DNA from: Rhodocollybia butyracea
Taxonomy: Eukaryota; Basidiomycota; Agaricomycetes; Agaricales; Omphalotaceae
Direction of reading: 5' to 3'
Length of the DNA: 48,202 nt
Assembly (NCBI GenBank): GCA_015501585.1
Contig: JADNRY010000444.1
Coordinates: forward strand, 1 to 48,202
The notes under the pieces were generated by a model. That model searched no databases, had not been told where the DNA came from, and saw only the letters and a list, made by a program, of their open reading frames with translations. This document shows, in pieces, positions 11,602-20,537 of this stretch (the first letter of the stretch is position 1; each line of letters opens with the position of its first letter). The position numbers and the translations under genes are program-made.

Positions 11602-12197
11602 AATAGGAAGCAGGAAATGGTTGAAAAACTATGTGTGGGACTCCCAGACACAAAAAGAGCTGCTACTATAATTACTGGCATAGCAATAATCAAGAAACTG
11701 TAAGGAATATTGTCAAACGGATGATATGCATGATATGAGAACATACCTGGCAGAGTTAGGATAGAGAGAAGTCAGTTTGTCACTCCACCTGTGGATAAAT
11801 ATGCTACAACTTCAAATGTCCAAGTGAGAGGCCCAGAGGATGGGTCCAGGCTGGTGACAATAAGCCTGGAGAGTCCTGGAGAACACCCAGAGAATTGTCT
11901 GGACAAATCTGGGGAAGAACTCACCAGAAGAACATCCTCTGATAGAGGGAGTATAGTGCCGTCGTTGAAGGAACACAGTGTTGTAAATACTCGGCGCAGG
12001 GACTGAATAAGCCGTGAGGCTTGATAGACAGAAGAGACTGAGCTCAGGACACAGATATAATAATTATCTACTTGCTATTAGTAAGTATTAGCTTGTATGA
12101 TTTTTTATTGTTATAACAAGACAGGTTTATAATTATCATATTGTAATCATTAATCCCGCAGGCACGCTAAAGCCTTGTTTACGCTATCAAAATATTC

Positions 12198-12370
12198 CCA
12201 ACCCTAACCTCTAACTTTCGCGGCGCAGCGAGCCGCCTGCGGCGGCACCTAACCCCTAACCCTAACCCTAGCCTAACCCTAACCGCTAACTTTCGCGCTG
12301 TGCGCAAGCCGCCTGTGCGCGAGCCGCCTGTGGCGGCGCAAACCCCTAACCCTAACTTAACCTAACCTAA
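12198..12370. repeat. Interstitial telomere-like repeat with GC-rich hairpin spacers
   Basis: CCCTAA-type units (CCTAACCCCTAACCCTAACC and variants) alternate with GC-rich blocks built of GCCGCC, TGCGGCGGC and CGCGAGCCGCC. About two copies of a larger unit are seen. It lies far from any visible chromosome end and inside the 13-bp-flanked insert. Confidence 0.75.
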
Positions 12371-12404
12371 TAAAAAAGAATAACAAAATGTTACCAGTAA
12401 GGAT

Positions 12405-12490
12405 TGAACTACCAACCCGCTGATCACACCGTTGTAATTCCGTTGACACCCGTTGACAGCAGCAGAACCACTCTGCCATACGCACATGAG
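12405..12490 (-). ncRNA. tRNA-like head of a possible SINE
   Basis: On the minus strand an A-box-like TGGCAGAGTGG is followed about 60 bases later by a B-box-like GTAGTTCAATCC. The intervening segment repeats GTCAACGG. The fold does not make a proper tRNA (poor T stem, partial acceptor stem), so it is not a functional tRNA. Directly downstream come an AT-rich run and the telomere-like TTAGG repeats, as if these formed the tail of a tRNA-derived SINE. This is inference. Confidence 0.35.
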
Positions 12491-13066
12491 AATCCCTGAT
12501 GCGCAGTTAATTATGTGGCACCTGTCATTATGTACACTTGATAATAACCAGTAACGCCGGTACACGGCAGTGCCCGCTACCTCCCCAAGCAAGCACCTGA
12601 AAACATCCCACAATGGCAAACCCTCACAACAATCTCTGACTTTAAAACAGATACAACATGCGAGACATACGCCATGGATGATCTTTCAAATCTTGTAATA
12701 TCTTGAGAACCGGCAAGATCTGAGGTCGAAGGTTAAAATCTGGACCACAACAAAAGAGGAAACACACCTCTAGTGGAGGATTCAGACCCAAAAATTCTGC
12801 ACACTTCCATTGTTCAAAGCGAGTGATCCCATAACCCGGACCGTATTTCAGATCACTGAGCTATCCCCATGAGATTGTCACAGCACGTATGCAGAGAAGA
12901 AACCCACTGATCAAAATCTAAGAGCTGCAGTTCAGCGATACCAATCAGTGCACAATCCCAAACAAATGAAATAATTGGCGCGGGTATTATATAACAAATT
13001 CCGCCATACGTACAAATATGGAATAAGCGACAAAACTCTACAAATCAAGTACAAGTAAGAGAGGGT

Positions 13067-13147
13067 GTTGGACATGCTTGCAGCAATTGCATGTCCAACC
13101 GTTGCAGCTCTAACGGAGGTCATGCTTGCAGCTCGTACATGACCTCC
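13067..13147. repeat. Two adjacent perfect hairpins with a shared loop motif
   Basis: Stem 1 is GTTGGACATGC (13067-13077) with GCATGTCCAAC (13089-13099). Stem 2 is GGAGGTCATG (13115-13124) with CATGACCTCC (13138-13147). CATGCTTGCAGC occurs at both stem/loop borders. A third small hairpin (CATCT...AGATG) follows. Function unknown; possibly part of a foldback element. Confidence 0.6.
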
Positions 13148-13737
13148 TAGTAAACGCTCACTGAAAGGTACATCTGAAAAGTAGATGTTAGCTCGCACTT
13201 TAGTGTAAATTGGGTTAACATACAGTTATTGATAGGAGCAGGCATGGGCAAGGGAGGTTGCACTCCTGGCTGACCATCTGCAAAAGAATCAGTAATCTCG
13301 AATATTAAGGTATACATACAGGACAAACCTAACCCACTGAAAAATGGAAGAATAGAAGGGATGAGACACTACTTTGACCTATACTGACCGTTCAAAATCC
13401 TCCGTTCAGCAGAGGGTGCAAATTTACTCCAATATACTTACCGGCAAATGAATATCGCTCAGGTAAAGTGGGGGGAAGAGCTTAAACCTGTGGAAGATTG
13501 TAATGGGGCAGCAACATGACCAGTTTGCCAGAAGACGGAGAGGAGGTCTGCAGGTCGGTACTGAAGACAGCGTCGATACCCGGCAGACATTGGGATAAAT
13601 GGAACTTGAATGGAAGAGAGAGCGCTCGGTTTTTTGGGGAAAAAGTCACTGTGTCTGAGAAGACACTAGCCTGCGAGGTTGGGACACTTAAGCGAGATAC
13701 AAACAATGGGGAGACAGAAGAGAAATAGACATCCAAA

Positions 13738-14000
13738 TGTAAGCCTGCTACGCGCTTACAGCTCCGACGCCTACGATCACCTCACGTTCTTGTCACGACT
13801 ATATGCTATTTTGTACTATTTGCTCTCGTACCTATAAATACGTATGCGATCTTCTAGTAGCCTATCTGTCTCTTCTCCACTTACTTCCACCTTCTCTCAT
13901 CTCATCGCCTCACTAATACACTCCGTGCATATTACTTCTGTGTGATAGTGAGTCTTTCTTTCTTCTAGTGTTGCTTGTCATCGCTCTCGATGACAAGCTT
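13738..14000 (+). repeat. LTR-like promoter segment ending in a perfect hairpin
   Basis: It starts TGTAAGCCTGCTACGCGCTTACA, itself a near palindrome, and has a TATA-type CTATAAATACG near 13835, followed by pyrimidine-rich transcript-start-like DNA. It ends with the perfect hairpin GCTTGTCATCG-CTCT-CGATGACAAGC (13973-13998). This looks like a single LTR of another element. No partner copy or target duplication is visible. Confidence 0.4.
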
Positions 14001-14489
14001 CCACCAAATTGTAAACGACGCTCAGAAGGTGTCCTTGAACAGAAACTTGTAACATGTTAGGTTATTAGTGAAAGGGGTTAGTGTGGGAGTAGTGGGTTAA
14101 AGAAAGGTGAAAACAACCTGCACTTGCAAACCTGCGAGCTGATAACCGTTGATTTACTCAGTACCGTCAATTTAATTGATCATAATTTGACAGGTCACGT
14201 GAGTAAAACAGGAACGGGCCCGATCAAAAGCTCAAGCACCACAAGACCCTCTACCCTAAAGAGGTAGCGGGAATAGCAAGAAATAATTGTAAAATCTCTA
14301 GACTTGTTATAACAAGTTAATAATTATTAAAAGCGTGTTGGATAATGAGAGACTAGATTGAGCACTATAGATACTGGCCTCAGAGAAGGCCTTATATACT
14401 GTGTACTGTAGTAAATATCACTAAGGTGGTCCGGTACATACAAAGTATCAGTAACCGGATAAGTAATGATTAATAAGTACAGTCGGAGT

Positions 14490-15130
14490 CGTATCATATC
14501 CGATCGGTGAAATACAACACACAGAATGGCTCAAGCGCTCCTCCCTCAACCTTGCCTCAACCACATCAATAAATTGTGCCACACGGAAATTTCAGCAGAT
14601 ACAGCATGTAGCAAGCCACCTCCAACAAGGCTGCTCCCAATCATGCTACTGCCCCAGCTTAGTATTGGACTCCTTTGCTCTTGAAATGTTTTATGCTTGC
14701 ATTCTTCACTCTCATGTATCAGTTATATCCCAATGTGCATCAGACTTCTTGATGTATCATCACCCTTAGTTTTGCTCTCGAGATGCACTCCACTGAGACA
14801 TTTATGAGTTGCATCCCATTGTGTGCCAGACTTATTGTTGTACTCATTGCTTGCTGTTGCGCAACTGTTGCATCATTTTAAACTTGGTGGTTAATCTAGC
14901 TAGTGTCCTAGGTAATCAAATGCATATATGTAAGACTGCAAAACAACCAAACACCTAGCGCTGAGGTAATTAAAGTACTTCCAATAGAGGATAATTTGTC
15001 TGAAGGCACTGGTACAACCGGGCAACTACCTTCCACAATAAGTGGGATAAGATACTGCTAAGCCGAGAAACAGTTGTAATCATACAGTAGTAGAGAGTTA
15101 TGAATCACTCTAAGGCTAAGTATAATCAAA
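14490..15130. other. No gene seen; part of the insertion island
   Basis: AT-rich sequence with only short frames between the split LTR and the next LTR-like block. I found no repeat partner inside the window. Confidence 0.4.
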
Positions 15131-15132
15131 CA

Positions 15133-15719
15133 TGTAGAAGTTGACAGGATAATGGAGTGCAATGCTGCTCATTAGTAGAGTTGATGTACATACACTGATT
15201 GTTTAAGAAATGGCATTGATTCCCTAGAAATAGCAGGAATACTCGGGAGAGTCGGAACTTGGTCGGAACGACGGAAGTAGAGTAAGCGCGCAAGCGCTTA
15301 CTCGGCACAGCTCAACTTGAAAACCTATTAGTATTGGTTGGGTTTATCATAAATGGAGAGCTCGTTCCGGATATATCCCAGAAAGGGATATTCCTTTCAA
15401 TTACATATGCTGAGCGGTTTGTTTCAAGATTGTTCAGAAGAGTGAATTATAAATATTGTGAAAGCAAGCTCAACAGAGGGGAAGTACAAGGAACGAGAAG
15501 AATTGCCATGCCTTGGTGATGCCGGTAGGTCATGTGCGCCCGCAAAGCCTAATTGGGCATGAGCCTCCCGGCAGTGATCCGAAACATTCATGGTTATGAT
15601 GGAGATCATCGAAAAACAGACCAGCCGGCATAGCGGCTCGACATGAAACAACTGGCACGGCGGCTGAAGATCAGGTGGGAAAGAACTACCCGATCTGGCG
15701 GTTTTTGAAGAATCCAACA
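15133..15719 (-). repeat. Long TG...CA block, probable LTR at the edge of the island
   Basis: On the minus strand the block starts TGTTGGATTCTTC and ends CTTCTACA. It carries a TATA-like AATATTTATAATTC and a perfect hairpin GAGTAAGCGC-GCAA-GCGCTTACTC (15280-15303). The CHAT reading frame stops 13 bases before it, so it probably marks the place where the gene was broken. The flanking pentamers do not match, so a simple solo-LTR insertion is not shown. Confidence 0.4.
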
Positions 15720-15731
15720 CTCAATTGGCAC

Positions 15732-18700
15732 CTACAAGACCCTCCCTTCCCTTCGGTCAGAGTCGGGGAAAGTCCAAATGACTGGACGAACGATTGTGAT
15801 CCACAATATCACCAAAATGTATTGAAGTATCTCAGGCCTATTGCCAGGGACGATATGATGCTGAAAAGCCTTCTTAGGCTTAAGTCGGTCAGAAAGGGAT
15901 CGTAAAGTTGTATAAATTTCATCGGGGATATGTGAATCAGTTGTATCTGGCGATAAGGCCAGTTGGTCCAACATAGGCTGTAACATCAAGTGAATTTCAT
16001 CGGAGATGTGAGAGTAAGTCTCATCTGGTGATAATGCCAGTTGAAGCAAGTGGTCCAAAAAAACTGCACCTTGCAGGGTGATCTTTGGGAATGGGACATG
16101 CGTTACACCACCTTCTGAGAGAATCAAGCCATCACATCCGTATTTGCTCGCATTCAGCAAGACTATGTGCCGGTTACTGGCTGCGCGCTTCAGCTCACGA
16201 AAAGGCTTTGGCAGCAGAAAATCTTGGAATCCAGCTAGCTTGCGCACTTCCTTCAGTGTACAAGTCCATTCTCTATCCAAGCGACGAAAATGATTTGCCT
16301 CTTGCTCCAGGGTCATTCGTTGTTTCTGATTGTTGTGGGCAGCTATTGACGCTTTGCGGAATGACCCTTGCTCAAGGGCATTTGAAAGATCCTGTAGCTT
16401 CTTTGCCAAGTTTGGAGCCTGGGAGTGGAGGTGATCAAAAGGAGTGCGAAGTTGGAGCGACTGAGACCAAAACACTCCTCTGGCTGCTTCGAGAAATTCA
16501 ATTGCTCGCTCTAGGTTTCCTGCAGTGATGGCACAACTGGCAGCATCACAAGCGAGACCATCAGAGTTGAGTAATGTATCTCGGCGGGCTTGCAAATGCA
16601 AGTCAAGTGTAGCTAAACAAGGGAGAAGAGATATGGTGTGTTGGTATGCTTCTAATTCAGACGGATGAGAAGAATGTGCATGGCGTGCCCAAATTTTCCC
16701 AGCATCAAATCGGGCAAGGGGGGATAAAGATTGGATGGTGACGGCAGCACGGAAGGCATCCATTGCAGCTTCTAGATGCCAGGGTTGAGAAGTGATGGAA
16801 TGCAGTTTCATGAGTGCAACCCCAAGGTGAGCTGAAATTACACGATGAGGATGGAATACAGGAAGGATCTGAAGGGCTTCCTGGAAGCAGGCAATTGATT
16901 CCTCCAGATTCTCAAACACTCCCTTTTGTGTAAATCTTCTGTAGAGAGCACTTCCAAGGTTACCAAGTGAAGCAGACCGTTTGGTGTGAGGTGCAGGTCT
17001 CAGATCCAATGCCTCTCTATGGCATTGAATGGATTCCTCCAGGTCTTCAGACCCCCCCTTTCCCTTTTGCTCAGATTGTGCAGCGAGTGCCGAAGCAAAG
17101 TTATCAAGTGTGGTGGCCCGTTCAGGATGAGGTGCAGGTGTCAGCTCCAATGCCCCCCTATAGCATTGAATACATTCCTCCAAGTTCTCAAAGCCTTTCG
17201 TTTGCTTAAATCTTCTGAAGAGAGCAGAAGCAAGGTTATTGAGTGAGGTGGACCTAGTGGGGTGAGGTGCAGGTCTCAGCTCCAAGGACTCCCTATAACA
17301 CTGGAGGCTTTCCTCCAGGTCCCCAATGTCTCTTTTTTCCTCAAATTTCTGATAGAGCGCAGAACCAAGGCCATTTACAGAGTCACACCGTTTCGGGTGA
17401 GGCACAGGTCTCAGCTCTAATGCCTCCCTATGACATTGGATGCATTCCTCCAGGTTCACAAAGTCTCTTACTGAGTGAGAAAGACCGATTGGAGTCAAGT
17501 ACGGGAAGTAGCTCCAATGCCTCCCTTTGGCATTGAATTGATTCCTCCAGGTCTTTGAAGTCTGACTTTTGTGCAAATCTCCTGAAAAGAGCACCTCCAA
17601 GGTTAATGAGTGAGGTGGACCGGTTTAAGTGAGCTTCAGATGGCGCCTCCAATGCCTCCCTATGGTATTGGATACATTCATCCAAGTTCCCAAAATTTCC
17701 CTTTTGCTCAAATAGTGTTTGGAGTGCATTTGCACAGTTATTGAGTAGGATACATCGCATGTGGTGAGGTGCGGGTATCAGCTCCAAGGCCTCCCTATTG
17801 CATTGGATGCACTCTTCCAGGTTCTCAAATCCTCCTTTTTGCTCAAATAATCGAAAGAGTGCCGATCCGAGGTTGGTGAGTGAGCGGGGCCTGCAGGGGT
17901 GAGGTGCAGGATACAGCTCCAATGCCTCCCTATGACATCGAATGGATTCCTCCAAGTCCTTAAAGTCACCCTTTTGTTCAACTAATCGAACGAGTGCGTC
18001 CCCCAGTGTATCAAGTAAGGCTGCCCGGTTTGGGTGAGGTGCTGGTCTCAGCTCCAATGCTGCTCTAACACATGTGATTGATTCGGAAATGTCTTCCAGG
18101 TCTCTCAGACGTTCGAAGCGCTTGGCAAAAAAAACTCCGCGTTGGCCAAGCTCATTGGCCTATTTCAAATTTCAATTAGCGAGTTTTCGATTTAATATTT
18201 CTTGGATGAAAATTACCTGACTGATATGCTCTTCATTATTTGTACCAAGTGAGTAAATGTCTGAGCTTGCATCAATGTCATCATTCTCATCTCCTTCCCA
18301 TGTCCACCGCTTGAAATCTGTTCTGGTATAAGGTTTGCATGTTTTCTCTAAGGCTGGCCAGTATGCAGATTTCATCTGCTTTTTGAGGAGAATGATCATA
18401 AAACCTTGCTTCGTCAAGTGCTCTTCCATCACCTGTAGTCAACGCCTACTAGGTGGGCAGAAAATGTTCAACAAAGATGTAGTGCTTACTTCTGGTATCA
18501 CATCTGCATAAAAGTCTAGGTCAAAGCATATTCGCACTCTTCATATTCTCTGAAACATGACATATATTAATCTTATATTCAGGGTCGCAATTAACATACA
18601 ATTAACATACTTTCTCGCATATGCATAAAAAGAAATGCTTGTCTCTGTGACGACATATTTCAAGGTAGATTTTGCAATGTCTGGAGCATTAACTGAGAGA

Positions 18701-19559
18701 AAAATGATGTTCTATGCCTAGGTCAGATCCACAAATTGACTGTTGAATAATAAGTAGAGTAGACAAACTTTCTTCTGCTCAGTTGAAGAACTTCGTTGTG
18801 CCCACAAGACTTGCGGTATCGCCGGTGTCCCGGCACCGGGTGGAACCCTGCTCCCATCTGACTGTTACCTTCCGAATTAGTAAAAATGAAGAGATCCTAG
18901 TTGATTACAAGAAAAATACCAGATCCAAGAGCTCTACACTTTTATTCCCTGCAAAAGAAGAATCCGCATTCATGTCATTAGTCTCGTTTGAGCCGCTTTC
19001 GATCATGTCGTCTGACTCATCGCCTTCCCAAGTCCATCGACTGAAGTCGGTATTGACATATGGAAGTGCAGTCTTGGCCAATTGAGGCCAACATCGAGAA
19101 GAAATATCTTTCTTGAACATAACGATGGTAACGGATTGCGGTGTCCTACTTTTCTCAAACGCCTGCCATGCAGTTGAAATACCCACAAGTTATCAAAGGA
19201 GCGAACATCGTACTGAGTCTGAGATCACTTCAGCGTAAAAATCCAGTTTGAAGGCGTATTCACACTGTTTGTCTCCTCTGGGTCAAGGTCCAGATTAAAC
19301 CACAAAGGGCCACAAAAACTACACTAGACAACGCACTCGTTGGCATTGACTTTCAAAGAAATGGCTGTGTCTGTGATAGCATATCTCAAAGTAGAGAGGA
19401 TAATTCCTTGAACTTTCACCGTCAGATAGATGAAGTTCTAAGGCGGCACGTCGTTCTTCAGTTTTAGGTAAACAAAAAGCCAAGAGCACGGACCTTCTCT
19501 TTGGCAACTGCCGAGCTTCGCTGAGCCCACAAAACTGATGGATTCTCGACGCTGGACAT
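15732..19559 (-). pseudogene. p23-p23-TPR-CHAT fusion gene, 5' portion (3' half cut away)
   Basis: Starts at 19559 (MSSVENPSVLWAQRSS). Exons 19559-19494, about 19437-19340, one near 19260, and 19162-18920 encode a p23-type CS domain ending NTDFSRWTWEGDESDD. A 58-bp intron with a TACTAAT branch site joins in frame to 18861-18769, 18711-18611, 18538-18490 and 18432-18217, a second p23 domain (VLWAQRSS, FDLDFYADVIPE, RTDFKRWTWEGDENDD). A 57-bp phase-0 intron leads at 18159 to about ten TPR-like units of about 44 residues (LEESIRCHREALEL type), the FLEAARGVFWSQSLQL segment and the front of CHAT (ILQYILVILWITIVRPVI). p23 domains bind Hsp90 as cochaperones; TPRs bind partners; CHAT is protease-like. 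Defects: a frameshifting deletion of roughly 40 bases near 17475 and loss of the catalytic half after 15732. Exon borders of exons 2-3 are uncertain. Confidence 0.75.
16860..18070 (-). repeat. Tandem 132-bp coding repeats (TPR units)
   Basis: About ten diverged units, each about 44 codons, share the pattern LEE-S/C-IQCHREALEL, PAPHP and NLGSALFRRF. Recurrent CTCCAATGCCTCCCTATG-type blocks mark each unit on the plus strand. Such arrays change length by unequal exchange; the deletion near 17475 lies within one unit. Confidence 0.8.
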
Positions 19560-20537
19560 AGTTGACAATTGCAGTATGTTTGAGGGTGAAGTTTGTTAAA
19601 AGTGAGATAAACAAGTTCTCGCAAGGCTGCGATAGACATAGACATGATATAGCCAGCAATGCGGAAAGGTTTTTGATCGATTATCCGTTACAAACGGATA
19701 TGCACACGTTCATTATACCGAAAAGGACAAATTTGAGGGCCTGTGTTAGCTCTAATAGGTCTAGATGCGACACGTGTGCTTCATTAGTCTCAGAAGTCCC
19801 AGTCGTCGTCGTACGTCGGCATTGTCTTGTCCGCATTACCCGAGAACAACAAGCAAACAAGCTAAATATTTGGATAAGGATTTACATACTAACAGCTGTT
19901 GAATGTAAATATCAAGGACAGGAAATTGAAGCGTGCATGTTGAAGCGAGGATTGCTTCAATGGGTTCGGTACATGGTCTGGGACAGGAGGCGGTCCATCC
20001 TGAGCTTTCATTTTCCTGGCGTTTGTTCCCGTGTCGTGTACATAATAATTTCTCCTTCGAAGGGGCAGTGGAACAGATCTAATTATCTTAGCTGCAATTA
20101 ATCTTGACGTATAGCTACAGCTGGCCACGCAAAAGCAATACCTTCTTGTCTTGCACCTGGAACTGACACAGATGGATATACAGATGAACACTGGGTCTGG
20201 CAATGTATAGGACGCCTTCAGACCTGAAGCAGCTCCCCCTAAGAGGTTGCGGCTTATGCGCGAAACCTAACCTACGGGCTCCCTCCCACTCCCTCTAAGG
20301 CGATGCACTTTCATTCAAAAGAGGACACGCGTTATATTAGGTTATATTGATATTATGATAATTATAGGTGTACAGGTCCGGCCGGTACAGCATTTGCAGA
20401 TTATGATAATTATAGGTGTACAGGTCCGGCCGGTACAGCATTTGCAGATCATCTACGAAAATTGAAGTCCGATTTACTACATTGCAATACAAGTAATGGA
20501 GAAATAGTTATAGAAAGAAAGCACCTTCACCACGAGG
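19560..20537. promoter_or_regulatory. Shared divergent promoter region
   Basis: This 978-bp interval separates two head-to-head genes: the p23-TPR-CHAT gene reads left from 19559 and the ankyrin-ClpB gene reads right from 20538. It contains an exact 48-bp tandem duplication at 20352-20447. No defined heat-shock element array was recognised. Frames inside it look like chance. Confidence 0.45.
20352..20447. repeat. Exact 48-bp tandem duplication
   Basis: The unit beginning ATTATGATAATTATAGGTG and ending CAGCATTTGCAG occurs twice head to tail without a difference (20352-20399, 20400-20447), 90 bases before the ClpB-like start codon. It includes the palindrome-like GGTCCGGCCGG. It is recent, or kept identical. 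Confidence 0.85.

Larger units (their letters stand above)
11979..14481 (-). repeat. Minus-strand LTR split by a 2.2-kb insertion
   Basis: On the minus strand the LTR begins TGTACTTATTAATC at 14481, runs to the palindrome at 14304-14316, then resumes at 12120 and ends with TTTACAACA at 11979. Both ends match the solo remnant at 9597-9782. The break carries the direct duplication TTGTTATAACAAG at 12108-12120 and 14304-14316. The interior 12121-14303 is therefore a later insertion with a 13-bp target duplication, which is in the range made by LINE-type integration. Confidence 0.6.

Noticed and set aside
12405..12490. Functional tRNA gene on the minus strand
   Set aside because: A- and B-box-like motifs are present, but the T stem and acceptor stem do not pair properly.
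16860..18070. CRISPR-like array
   Set aside because: The regular units are diverged 132-bp protein-coding TPR repeats, not short identical repeats with unique spacers, and the DNA is eukaryotic.
19562..20101. Long plus-strand open frame upstream of the ClpB-like gene
   Set aside because: Its start overlaps the first exon of the p23 gene on the other strand, and its residues show no family pattern.
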